Assembly: GCF_003096995.1 (NCBI RefSeq)
Contig: NZ_QENU01000004.1
Location: 1 to 64,000 of the forward strand
Reading direction: 5' to 3'
DNA: 64,000 nt
Origin: Alitibacter langaaensis DSM 22999
GTDB taxonomy: Bacteria > Pseudomonadota > Gammaproteobacteria > Enterobacterales > Pasteurellaceae
Below are positions 38,591-46,981 of the stretch, piece after piece; the stretch's first letter is position 1, and each line of letters starts with the position of its first letter. A model generated the notes under the pieces. That model saw only the letters and a list, made by a program, of their open reading frames with translations. It was not told where the DNA came from and searched no databases. A program made the translations under genes and the position numbers.

Positions 38591-38880
38591 TTTCAAAGGT
38601 AACATTCTGAGCATTTCAGGCTTTAGGTTAAGATAAAAAAATCCTGTTTTTTTGACCGCACTTTTATCGAAAATAAGCCCATTAAACTTTTCATTTATGG
38701 AAATATGGATTTTAAATTCGCATATTGTTGCAAATATTCTCTGCTTTCAGATTTATCTCACCACTAAAATTACGCTCTTTGGCTGGTTCGTAATAACGTC
38801 CGTTGCCGTCATTGATGACTACCGTAGCGTAATGCTAATAATGCTTTTTCATCGCATTTTTTAGATATTGTTATTAAAAA

Positions 38881-38910
38881 AGGAGATAAATACTACCGCA
38901 CTTATCTCCT
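38881..38910 (-). terminator. Terminator of the sugar dehydrogenase pseudogene
   Basis: AGGAGATAA (38881-38889) pairs with TTATCTCCT (38902-38910). On the minus strand it is followed by TTTTTTAAT, 21 bases after the stop. Confidence 0.75.
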
Positions 38911-38931
38911 ATGCTCTAAATAATTAAGCCG

Positions 38932-40293
38932 TTATTTTACTTCAAATACTAAGATTGAACCTGGGTTGGCTAATTGATCGGTAACTTTACCATCAAGCCC
39001 CATTACATTACCCGCCACATCAGTTGCCACATAGATTTTTTTCGTATCTGGGTTAATTACAGCTTTACGATAACGGTTATTTGAGTGGAAGTAAGTTTTT
39101 ACATCACCACGAATATTCGTGCCATCAGCATTTAATGGTAAAACGTAAAGTTGGCCATTTTTCAATGATGTCACCACTAATGAGTTATCCCACGTTTTGA
39201 GCGAACCTTCTTTTGGATAGTAGGTTACGCTACCTGGGGCAATGGTTGGCCAGCAGATATAAGCCATTTCACCGCAAGTTGCATCACTGAAAGAATAATT
39301 TTTGCTAACGGTATAGAATGATTTTACTGGTGCTTCAAAATCTTTATGGTGCCAATCGGTTTCTTTTTCGCCTTTCACGTCAGTTGGCATACCTTCTTTT
39401 GGACGCACTTTTGATGTTGAATAATTGACATACTCGTAAGCTTGGTTATCTTGATAACCTGCAACGTGTGGCCAACCGTAGTTTTTACCCGCTTTTAAAA
39501 TATTCACTTCGTCATCACTTGATGGACCTTGCTCGCTTGAATACAAAGTATTGCCAACAAACACTAACCCTTGTGGATTACGGTGCCCATAAGTAAATAA
39601 ATGGCTTTTCACCCCGTTGATAACAGGGTTATCCGCAGGAATAGAACCGTCGGCATTTAAACGCAATGATGAACCAACATAGGCAGAGAAATCGCCTTTA
39701 GCAATTTCCGCCTTCGTTGGGGTGCGTTGCGCTTCGTTTTCTTTATATAAATTTTTACCTTGGTTATGCCCCATATCACCAATGGTGTAGTACAGTTTTT
39801 CATCTGGGCCGAAAATTAAACGCCCTGCATTATGGTCATTTGAGGCAGGCAAGCGGTCTAAAATTGCGGTTTCTTTGCCTAATTTTTGTGCTTGTTCGTC
39901 ATATTCAAAACGAACGATTTTTGCCAACTCTTTTTCCCCATCTTTATAGGTATACGCCGCATAAACATAGTTTTTGCTATTTGGTTTTAAAAAGTCTGGT
40001 GCTAATGCAAGCCCTAACAAACCTTCGTGTTGTGGGCCGATGAACACGTTGTCCAATGTAATTAGCGTATGTTTTTCACCCGTTTCTGGATTAATACGAT
40101 CAATACTTTTTCCTTGGCGTTCAGTAACCCATAAAAAATTATCTGGCCCCCACAACATTTCCCAAGGCGCATTTAAGTTAGTGGTTAATACTTTGCTTGA
40201 GAACTGGGGTTCAAGTTGAACGCTTTATTCTGTTTGTGCATTCGCTGCAGCCGTAAATGCTAATAAGCCTAATGCGATTAATGATTTTTTCAT
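38932..40293 (-). pseudogene. PQQ-dependent sugar dehydrogenase-like (YliI/Asd) gene with in-frame nonsense codon
   Basis: The true start is an ATG at 40291-40293 encoding the signal peptide MKKSLIALGLLAFTAAANAQ. Codon 23 is TAA (40225-40227); after it the same frame continues with SVQLEPQFSSKVLTTNLNAP and about 430 more open codons to 38932. The body has beta-propeller features of soluble aldose dehydrogenases (GPQHEGLLGLALAPDF, ASNDHNAGRLIFGPDEKLY, FTYGHRNPQGL, EQGPSSDDEVNIL). The internal ATG at 40156-40158 could restart translation but without a signal peptide, so a periplasmic enzyme would not be made. A sequencing error cannot be excluded. Confidence 0.85.
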
Positions 40294-40424
40294 TGTCTTT
40301 CCTTTTTTAAAAAATTAAGGGATTTTCTAGCTATTTTCCAGCTAGTTATGGGTGTTTTACCATTCATAACAATGATAAAACTACCCCATTGTAATATAGA
40401 CAGAAATTTCCGCCTATCATATTT

Positions 40425-41138
40425 TTAAACTGTTTCTACCAACACTAATTCCGCATCTTCAACCGCCGTTACACGCACACTGCTTTCGCCGTGAATTGCT
40501 GCTCCATCGCCTTTTTCAATGCGAATGCCGTTGATTTCTACTGTGCCTTTAGCTGGCACAAGGTAACCGTAATGGTCGGCGTTATCAAAATGATATTCCA
40601 CGCATTCACTAGCTTTAATTGTTGCACCAACAACACGAGCATCCGTGCGGATTGGTAATGCATTTTCTGCTGCATCGTTGGCAAAACCACTCGCTAAGAT
40701 AACGAATTTGTTTGAGCGTTCATCTTTCGGAAAAGGTTTTGTTCCCCAAGACGGTTTGTCCGCGGCATTGGCGTGGGTTGGCAAAATCCAAATTTGGAAA
40801 ATTTTCGTTGCTTCGTCTTCAAGATTATATTCTGAGTGGTAAATTCCTGACCCTGCAGACATCACTTGCACATCGCCAACCACTGTTCGCCCTTGGTTCC
40901 CTAAACTATCTCGGTGAGTGATTGCACCTTGGCGAACATAGGTTACGATTTCCATTTCTTTGTGTGGGTGAGTATCAAAACCTGCTTGGGCGGCGATAGT
41001 GTCATCATTCCATACTCGTAAATTCCCCCAGTGCATACGGTTGCGATCGTAATAACCAGCAAATGAGAAATGGTGTTTTGCATCTAACCAACCGTGATTA
41101 GCAGCACCTAATTGTGAAAAAGGGCGACGTTCGATCAT
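40425..41138 (-). CDS. Pirin family protein (YhhW-like quercetinase/bicupin)
   Basis: 237 residues. Pirin N-terminal domain with the metal-site histidines in FDTHPHKEMEIVTYVRQG (near 56-73) and HSEYN near 101, and a second cupin-like half at about 150-237 (EYHFDNADHYGYLVPAKGTV). E. coli YhhW has quercetinase activity in vitro; the physiological role is unknown. Divergent from the LysR gene at 41298, which probably controls it. Confidence 0.88.
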   Translation of the reverse strand: MIERRPFSQLGAANHGWLDAKHHFSFAGYYDRNRMHWGNLRVWNDDTIAAQAGFDTHPHKEMEIVTYVRQGAITHRDSLGNQGRTVVGDVQVMSAGSGIYHSEYNLEDEATKIFQIWILPTHANAADKPSWGTKPFPKDERSNKFVILASGFANDAAENALPIRTDARVVGATIKASECVEYHFDNADHYGYLVPAKGTVEINGIRIEKGDGAAIHGESSVRVTAVEDAELVLVETV

Positions 41139-41254
41139 TTTTGTATCTCCAAAATTTGTTAATGAATAGAATGAAGCAGAAAATGCTTTTTCGTTCTCTC
41201 TATTCGGTATGGGTGCAGTATAGTGAAAAGTTATTTGATAAAAAATAGAAAATA

Positions 41255-41273
41255 TGGAATATTATTTATTCCA
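41255..41273. promoter_or_regulatory. Palindrome TGGAATA-N5-TATTCCA between pirin and LysR genes
   Basis: Perfect 7-base dyad in the 159-base divergent region, 25 bases before the LysR start. It fits a LysR-type binding site that would control both the pirin gene and its regulator. Confidence 0.55.
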
Positions 41274-41297
41274 AAATAACGATGATAAGAGATTAAT

Positions 41298-42203
41298 ATG
41301 AGTGGATTACCCGATTTAGAAGCCTGGGCGATTTTCGCCAAAATTGTTGAAACTGGCTCGTTTTCACAAACCGCCCGAGAATTAATGCTGTCGCAAGCGA
41401 CCGTATCCAAGGCAATCACTCGTTTAGAAGAGCGAATGAAAATTACCTTATTTCACCGCACTTCACGCAAAATGACCTTAACCGACAGCGGAATGGCAGC
41501 GATTGGCTTGGCAGAAAAGCTATTACAAACGGGCGAGTTGCTTGAAATTGAAATTGGCGAACAAGCTAACCACCACCGAGGCAACATCCGCTTCACTGTT
41601 CCAATGTCTTTTGGCTTGCTCCAAATCGCCCCATTACTCCCCGAATTTATGCAGCGCTATCCCGAAATTCATTTAGAAATGAATTTAAGTGATGAAGAGG
41701 AAGACCTAATCAACAGTCGTTATGATTTTGCTTTACGCATTACCGACCCCAAAAGCTCAAGCCTCATAGCTAGAAAATTATGCGATGTACCCATTTTATT
41801 AGTCGGTTCGCCCTCTTATTTTGAACGTTATGGCAAACCTGAACACCCACGAGAACTTGTTCACCACAAAGCCTTATCATATAGCAACGCTAAAAACCAC
41901 TTAAATTGGAAATTTACCCACCCCGAACAAGGCGAATATATCCAACCCATAGTCCCCATTATGTTAGCTAATAATGCCGAAGCTTTTACTCCCACACTGC
42001 TTGCCGGGATCGGCATCGCATTACAACCTGAATTTATGGTGCATAACGAATTGCAAAACGGCACTTTAACCACAGCACTTGATGACTGGGAAACCTCATC
42101 ACTCGGATTGTACGCCTTAACCCCGCCCCACAGAAACCGACCGCAAAGGGTTAAATTGTTGATGGAATTTTTGAGAGCTAAATTAAAAGGGGAAGAAGTT
42201 TAG
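41298..42203 (+). CDS. LysR family transcriptional regulator
   Basis: 301 residues starting MSGLPDLEAWAIFAKIVETGSFSQTA. Winged helix at about 5-65 with RELMLSQATVSKAITRLEER, then HRTSRKMTLTDSG and an effector domain with LLVGSPSYFERYGKP. Divergent from the pirin gene. It is the last chromosomal gene before the 10.1-kb transposon. AAGAGA precedes the ATG. Confidence 0.87.
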   Translation: MSGLPDLEAWAIFAKIVETGSFSQTARELMLSQATVSKAITRLEERMKITLFHRTSRKMTLTDSGMAAIGLAEKLLQTGELLEIEIGEQANHHRGNIRFTVPMSFGLLQIAPLLPEFMQRYPEIHLEMNLSDEEEDLINSRYDFALRITDPKSSSLIARKLCDVPILLVGSPSYFERYGKPEHPRELVHHKALSYSNAKNHLNWKFTHPEQGEYIQPIVPIMLANNAEAFTPTLLAGIGIALQPEFMVHNELQNGTLTTALDDWETSSLGLYALTPPHRNRPQRVKLLMEFLRAKLKGEEV

Positions 42204-42302
42204 AAAATCATTTAGTCCATTAAGAGAATAGAGATTCCATTATTCGTGGTGTAAATCGCTTTCAATGGTTTTAATGGAAAAAGTGGTTTCGGTTAATTTT
42301 AA

Positions 42303-42331
42303 GGCTTTGTGTATTTGCTACCGCAATACCG
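42303..42331. repeat. Degenerate copy of the transposon right end, outside the left end
   Basis: GGCTTTGTGTATTTGCTACC and the following GCAATACCG resemble the right terminus of the transposon (GGTTTTGTGCAACTGCTAC then ATAATACCG at 52450-52476), in the same orientation. About two bases separate it from the target duplication. It looks like the decayed end of an older related element next to which the present one inserted. Confidence 0.65.
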
Positions 42332-42332
42332 A

Positions 42333-42340
42333 AAAACTTG
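42333..42340. repeat. Target site duplication, left copy (AAAACTTG)
   Basis: Eight bases identical to 52477-52484, directly abutting the left terminal repeat. Eight-base duplications are normal for IS1595-family elements. Confidence 0.9.
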
Positions 42341-42365
42341 CGGTATTATGTAGCAGTTGCACAAA
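42341..42365. repeat. Left terminal inverted repeat of the 10.1-kb transposon
   Basis: Begins CGGTATTATGTAGCAGTTGC and is the exact reverse complement of 52452-52476 over 25 bases; similarity stops beyond. Confidence 0.95.
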
Positions 42366-42387
42366 GATTTCGTCCGCTTGATAAATT

Positions 42388-42427
42388 AAAATCCTGATAA
42401 ACCATTCTACTTTATCAGGATTTTTTT
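42388..42427 (+). terminator. Terminator-shaped hairpin ending at the start codon of the 42428 gene
   Basis: AAAATCCTGATAAA (42388-42401) and TTTATCAGGATTTT (42411-42424) are perfect 14-base arms; a run of seven T (42421-42427) ends at the ATG. The only Shine-Dalgarno-like AGGA (42417-42420) is inside the stem. It would stop incoming transcription and hide the ribosome site in read-through RNA, a known way for transposons to avoid activation by neighbours. Confidence 0.8.
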
Positions 42428-42973
42428 ATGAGTAAAGCAAAAGAAAAACGCAGAGCCATTTGTTATGACTATCTCAGTGATGAGATAGAAGCCCTTAATC
42501 GTCAAAATGTAGAGCTTAAAGCCCAATTATCTGAAAACAAGAAGATAATCTACGCCCTAAAACAGACCATTGTTTACCTAGAATCAAAACAAAACTTGTT
42601 TGGCTTAGAAAGTCCTACTGTTGATATTTTGTATGATAACATTATGTACCCTTTCAAACGTAATTATATGCAGTTATTAGGGGAAGTGTTAAGGGAAAAT
42701 CAAACACGGTGGCTGACAATAGATTTCATCTTAGATAAGATGTTAGAAAAGGATGGGGTAAAAGTAAGGCTTGATTTTCCGCATCATAGCTTTCACACCC
42801 GTTTATACTATGCTTTACGCAAATTACATCAACGGGGATTAGTTTTTCGTGAAGGGGATGACGATGTGCCAGAATCGGTATTAAATCAACTTGTGGAAGA
42901 TGATTGGAAGAAAACAAACGAGTCTCGTTGGTTAATCAATATGGGGGCATATAAAGTTACGATGGACGCTTAA
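42428..42973 (+). CDS. Unknown IS-associated protein: coiled coil plus winged helix
   Basis: 181 residues, not recognised. Residues 15-58 are a heptad-rich coiled coil (SDEIEALNRQNVELKAQLSE and following). Residues ~75-175 look like a winged helix: FKRNYMQLLGEVLRENQTRW, then SFHTRLYYALRKLHQRGLVF with a basic wing. The protein encoded convergently at 42957-43400 has the same plan, so they may be distant paralogues. Stop codons overlap by 17 bases. Position between a transposon end and a transposase suggests a passenger or accessory gene, perhaps DNA-binding at the ends. Its ribosome site is buried in a hairpin. Confidence 0.6.
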   Translation: MSKAKEKRRAICYDYLSDEIEALNRQNVELKAQLSENKKIIYALKQTIVYLESKQNLFGLESPTVDILYDNIMYPFKRNYMQLLGEVLRENQTRWLTIDFILDKMLEKDGVKVRLDFPHHSFHTRLYYALRKLHQRGLVFREGDDDVPESVLNQLVEDDWKKTNESRWLINMGAYKVTMDA

Positions 42974-43400
42974 ACTTCCAACGGACATGAATTGTTGTGC
43001 GTTGCTCTCGCTCTACCATGCCTTTATCTAACCAATGCTTTAATGCGCCTCGTACCGATACAGTATGCCCTTCCGTGAAAGCCGATTCAGGTTGGTTATC
43101 GGCTTTTAATAGCAGAAAGGTGAGTTCAGTGACACCAAAATAACGATTCGGCTCGGCTTTTAGTATGCTGAGCAAGGTTGTCCGCAGTTTGAGCTTAAAA
43201 CGAGGTTTATGCGTACGATAAGAGTATAATTTTGTATTATGTTCCTCTAAACGGGATTTGGCTTGCATAATGTCAATGGCTTGATGAAGTGTTGCAATCT
43301 TTTCATCCACCAAAATTAAGTGTTGTAATACTTGTTTTCGTTCTCGTTGTAACTCGGTCAGTTTTTTCTCAATTTGGTTTAAATACACTTGTTTTGCCAT
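42957..43400 (-). CDS. Unknown IS-associated protein, translationally coupled to transposase
   Basis: 147 residues. Coiled coil at about 5-52 (LNQIEKKLTELQRERKQVLQ and following) and a winged-helix-like C-terminal part at about 68-145 (RTTLLSILKAEPNRYFGVTE, VSVRGALKHWLDKGMVEREQ), ending with a basic strand. The ATG overlaps the transposase stop as TAATG, so its synthesis is coupled to transposase translation, which points to a role in transposition or its control. Same architecture as the convergent 181-residue protein. Not recognised as a named family. Confidence 0.65.
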   Translation of the reverse strand: MAKQVYLNQIEKKLTELQRERKQVLQHLILVDEKIATLHQAIDIMQAKSRLEEHNTKLYSYRTHKPRFKLKLRTTLLSILKAEPNRYFGVTELTFLLLKADNQPESAFTEGHTVSVRGALKHWLDKGMVEREQRTTIHVRWKFKRPS

Positions 43401-44440
43401 TAGTGAAAAATCACCTCTTGATATGCAGTTTCACGTTGCCAATAATGGTTCCATTCGGTTTCATTGTGTGTGGTAAGGCACTTTTCTAAAATGTCACGGA
43501 ACTGTGAACCATTTGATACCCGACGATTATCTTCACGGTAAGCCACTTCATTTGCATAGTTGAGCAAATAGGCGTTGCTCATCTTATGCATTTGTCCGTA
43601 GTACATCCGTTTGAATCGGGCAAAATAACTTTCCGCCTGATTGTTTGTTACCCCTAAATCACTACTGTATTCTTCTTTGTGATTTACCGTGCATAAATCG
43701 TAAAATGGCATAAGCACATCATACGCATGACTTTCATCGGTATTGATACGTGTGCCTCGCTCAACAAATTTGTCCGCAAAGCGTTTGACTGTCGATTGTG
43801 TTTCCCCGAACGTAACAGCAACCTGCGTACTTTTTGCCCCACGATATAATGGATTTTTCGCTTTTTCTTCTGCGGTATAATGCTCACGAGCAACTAAAAT
43901 ACAACGTTTTTCGGGATTTTGATTTTCCTTTAAACGGTAATCTATACGGTCAATCTTCTTATTTGCTTTGCGAGGTGCGGGGTGAATATATGTGCCATCT
44001 ATATCGACTTCGCCTGAAAAGGTGGCAAATTCTCGTTGCTCAAGTAAGGCTTTACGAATCTTATGTAACAATACATAAGCACTTTTATACTCAATATTTA
44101 AATCCCGTGCCATTTGTAACGCAGAAACCCCTTTAACTGCATTTACAAATAAAGCGATGGCATATAAGTAGGTTTGGATAAGCAGTTTGTGATTTGCAAA
44201 GATTGTGCCAGATGTTACCGAAAAGGTATGCCGACAACTATTCACTTTACAACGCCACTGCTTGCGAGAGGCAATAAAATAGGCTTGATGACGACAACCA
44301 CATTTCGGACAGGTCACGACTGTTTCACTTCCCCATCTTAGCTCGCACAACAATGAAAACGCCTTATCATCAGATAGCGTAGCTATCTTGATAGGCGAAA
44401 GCGTGCGGGCTTTGTTAGAAAGAAGAAAATGTTGTGCCAT
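43400..44440 (-). CDS. IS1595 family transposase (left end of transposon)
   Basis: 346 residues: zinc ribbon CPKCGCRHQAYF with a second Cys pair in WRCKVNSCRHTF (near 44-70), helix-turn-helix region FVNAVKGVSALQMARDLNIEY, and DDE-type core with GEVDIDGTYI (near 142), RINTDESHAY (near 232) and NQAESYFARFKRMY (near 268). Length and motifs fit a complete member of the group related to ISPna2/IS1016. A coupled small gene follows it. The inner end beyond its start (44441-44500) shows no terminal repeat, so this IS copy appears to lack one end. Confidence 0.85.
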   Translation of the reverse strand: MAQHFLLSNKARTLSPIKIATLSDDKAFSLLCELRWGSETVVTCPKCGCRHQAYFIASRKQWRCKVNSCRHTFSVTSGTIFANHKLLIQTYLYAIALFVNAVKGVSALQMARDLNIEYKSAYVLLHKIRKALLEQREFATFSGEVDIDGTYIHPAPRKANKKIDRIDYRLKENQNPEKRCILVAREHYTAEEKAKNPLYRGAKSTQVAVTFGETQSTVKRFADKFVERGTRINTDESHAYDVLMPFYDLCTVNHKEEYSSDLGVTNNQAESYFARFKRMYYGQMHKMSNAYLLNYANEVAYREDNRRVSNGSQFRDILEKCLTTHNETEWNHYWQRETAYQEVIFH

Positions 44441-44499
44441 ATAAATGGTTTTACCTAAAAAGATGTTTCTGATAATATGTATTAAAATTATCCAAATGA

Positions 44500-44796
44500 A
44501 TAATTTTACAAATCAAAGATTTTGCAGAACGCTGTGATATCCCTTATCGCTCAATGTACAACTATGTACGTAGTGAGCGAGAACCTAATTTAGAAGCTCT
44601 TTCTAAAATGAGCAAAACTTTTAATGTCGATCTAAATTGGTTGATTTTGGGAGAAGGAGAAATACTGAAAGGTATATCAAAAGAATCATTTTCAGCCGAA
44701 GAAAATCAACTAATCACTCATTATCGCTTAATGCCTAATCTTGTACAAAAAACAATGAAAACAGCGTTTAAGGCGATTTCAACTGAAAAATTTTAG
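44500..44796 (+). pseudogene. XRE/Cro-type helix-turn-helix regulator, 5'-truncated
   Basis: An open frame beginning right after a TGA (44497-44499) reads LQIKDFAERCDIPYRSMYNY and then VRSEREPNLEALSKMSKTFN and VDLNWLILGEGE, the second half of a phage-repressor-like HTH. The first helix and the original start codon are missing; the first in-frame ATG (44554) falls inside the recognition helix and has no Shine-Dalgarno. The break at about 44500-44510 probably marks where the left IS joined. The gene ends 12 bases before mod, so the intact form may once have regulated the restriction system. Confidence 0.7.
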
Positions 44797-44808
44797 AGAA
44801 TTTTTATT

Positions 44809-45297
44809 ATGAGCCAAAATAAACTTCTATCTACTTTAAAAACTGCTCTGCATTCTTGCAACGGTATTTGGGCTAATGATGACAAAACAGAATTAGCATT
44901 TAATTTACTACTAGATAAATTGGAAAAGCACGATGTAGAGACAATGGCAGCACTGTTAAGTAACTCAGATTTAAAACGCCATTTTTTTACCGAGATCGCT
45001 GGGGCGTTAGTATTTAAGAAAGCTGATTTTCAATTTTTCTTGTCACAAAACAAAATCAGCCACTCATACACCCGATACAAGAACCGTATAGGTTTAACAG
45101 ATGGCAGTCGTTTCTTAAAAGACAGTACTGATATAGTGTTGGATTTTCCGTTTAAAGATTGTGTGTTAAACGGTGGACAGAGTTCAGAAGAAGGTGATGA
45201 GACTTATTTTGAATGCAATAAGGACGCTCAGCTCAGCTCAGCTCAGCTCAGCTCAGCTCAGCTCAGCTCAGCTCAGCTCAGCTCAATTGTACACTAA
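44809..45297 (+). CDS. mod: Type III methyltransferase Mod, 5' part (current reading frame, OFF)
   Basis: Starts ATG with no strong Shine-Dalgarno (GAATTTTTATT upstream), 12 bases after the XRE remnant. Residues 1-140 (MSQNKLLSTLKTALHSCNGI and AGALVFKKADFQFFLSQNKI) match the N-terminus of Haemophilus Mod proteins. The frame then enters 12 GCTCA repeats (AQLSS repeats) and stops at TAA 45295-45297, 162 residues in total. The methylase body lies in another frame. With 10 or 13 repeats (loss of two or gain of one) the frames join into a full Mod of about 720 residues. Confidence 0.85.
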   Translation: MSQNKLLSTLKTALHSCNGIWANDDKTELAFNLLLDKLEKHDVETMAALLSNSDLKRHFFTEIAGALVFKKADFQFFLSQNKISHSYTRYKNRIGLTDGSRFLKDSTDIVLDFPFKDCVLNGGQSSEEGDETYFECNKDAQLSSAQLSSAQLSSAQLSSIVH

Positions 45298-46981
45298 AAA
45301 ATCCCGCAAACGTCAAGAAATTTTCTTTAATCAAGTTTTAGCTTTTGATGAAATCGACCGCTTACTCGATCCGAAAGCCCTTTCAAATTTCTCTCGCTAT
45401 AATCAAAACGGCAAACAGCCTGTTGGTACACTTAAACGCCATTCAGACGGCACACTTGCTGAAAATCTAATTATTAAAGGCAACAATTTAGTGGCTTTGC
45501 ATACTCTTCTTGCTACGAAGTTTAAAGAGAGAGTGAAATTGATTTATATTGATCCGCCCTACAATACAGGCAACGACAGCTTTAAATATAACGATAAATT
45601 TAACCATTCCACTTGGTTGACTTTTATGAAAAATCGGCTAGAAATCGCACGGGAATTGTTGGCTGATGATGGCGTGATTTTTGTGCAATGTGATGATAAT
45701 GAGCAGGCTTACTTAAAGGTTTTGATGGATGAAGTTTTTAGGCGTGAAAATTTTATTAATATTGTAACAGTAAAAACTAAAATCGGGGGAGTATCTGGAA
45801 GTTCGGAAGGAAAAAGTTTAAGAGATGCAACCGAATTTTTACTTTTATCTTCAAAAGATAAATTCAAACTACAACTTAATCCTGTATTTCAAAAAACAGA
45901 AATTAGTGAATATGTAGAAGATTATAAAAGCACAGGCAAAAGCTGGAAATATACACAAGTATTAGTTGAACTAGGGGAAAAATTTTTATTAGAAGAACAA
46001 GATGATTTTAAATATTATCATTATCCAAACTCTAAAAGTGTATCAATAGCAAAATATTGTGCTGAAAATAATTTATCTGAAAATGATGTTTATAATAGCA
46101 TTTCCAATAAGGTTTATAGAACAACGAACGCCCAATCTAGTATTAGAACAAAAATAATAGAAGATTTAAAAGACATTAAAGATGGTATAGTCAGTATTGA
46201 ATATACACCAAAGAAAGGAAAGAACAAAGGTCAGGTTACAGAAGTCTTTTATAATGGTTTTAATAAAGATATGTTTATGTTCCTATCTGATATGTTGTTT
46301 TTTGAAAATAAAAAATTTTTCTACCTTCAAAAAATAAATACTCTTTGGGAAGACATCCAATACAACAATTTAAATAAAGAAGGCGACTATATTGATTTTA
46401 CCAATGGCAAAAAGCCAGAACAATTAATAAAACGCATTATTGAACTAGCCACAAATGAAAATGACATCATCCTAGACTTCCATCTTGGTAGCGGGACAAC
46501 CGCTGCTGTAGCACACAAAATGAATCGCCAATATATCGGCATTGAGCAAATGGATTATATTGAAACCCTTGCAGTGGAACGTTTGAAAAAAGTTATTGAT
46601 GGTGAACAGAGTGGTATTTCTAAAGCAGCCAATTGGCAAGGAGGTGGCGAGTTTGTTTATTTTGAACTGGCAGCGTTTAACGAGAAAGCCAAAGATTTAA
46701 TCTTAGCTTGTGAAGATTTTGACAGCTTAAAAACCTTGTTTAACGAGCTTTGCAGTCGCTATTTTTTAAAATATACATTAAGCATCAAAGAATTTGCCGA
46801 CATTATGCAAGAAGCGGAGTTTCAAGCCTTATCGCTTGATGAACAAAAACAGATGATGTTAGAAATGTTGGATTTAAACCAACTTTATGTAAATGTTAGC
46901 GATATGGAAGATAGTCAATTTGATGACGTGTTATCTGACGAAGACAAGAATTTAACCCTGCAGTTTTACGGAGAGCAATAA
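45173..46981 (+). CDS. mod: Type III methyltransferase Mod, main 3' part (out of frame with start)
   Basis: Holds the catalytic body: DPPY motif IV at residues 127-130 of this frame (LIYIDPPYNTGNDSF), a central target-recognition region (about 190-400) and AdoMet motif I DFHLGSGTTAAVAHKMNRQY near 435, the beta-class order. It adds a methyl group to adenine and works with Res. In the sequenced state it is reachable only from a GTG at 45173 without Shine-Dalgarno, so expression is expected to be OFF. The stop overlaps the res ATG by one base. Coordinates give the open frame, not a proven start. Confidence 0.88.
   Translation: MDRVQKKVMRLILNAIRTLSSAQLSSAQLSSAQLSSAQLYTKKSRKRQEIFFNQVLAFDEIDRLLDPKALSNFSRYNQNGKQPVGTLKRHSDGTLAENLIIKGNNLVALHTLLATKFKERVKLIYIDPPYNTGNDSFKYNDKFNHSTWLTFMKNRLEIARELLADDGVIFVQCDDNEQAYLKVLMDEVFRRENFINIVTVKTKIGGVSGSSEGKSLRDATEFLLLSSKDKFKLQLNPVFQKTEISEYVEDYKSTGKSWKYTQVLVELGEKFLLEEQDDFKYYHYPNSKSVSIAKYCAENNLSENDVYNSISNKVYRTTNAQSSIRTKIIEDLKDIKDGIVSIEYTPKKGKNKGQVTEVFYNGFNKDMFMFLSDMLFFENKKFFYLQKINTLWEDIQYNNLNKEGDYIDFTNGKKPEQLIKRIIELATNENDIILDFHLGSGTTAAVAHKMNRQYIGIEQMDYIETLAVERLKKVIDGEQSGISKAANWQGGGEFVYFELAAFNEKAKDLILACEDFDSLKTLFNELCSRYFLKYTLSIKEFADIMQEAEFQALSLDEQKQMMLEMLDLNQLYVNVSDMEDSQFDDVLSDEDKNLTLQFYGEQ
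45226..45285. repeat. 12 perfect copies of GCTCA in mod (phase-variation tract)
   Basis: Sixty bases of uninterrupted pentanucleotide repeat. Five is not a multiple of three, so slippage moves the downstream frame. Frame arithmetic: the mod start is in frame 1, the body in frame 2; joining needs repeat numbers of 10 or 13 (or others differing by 3). Confidence 0.97.
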
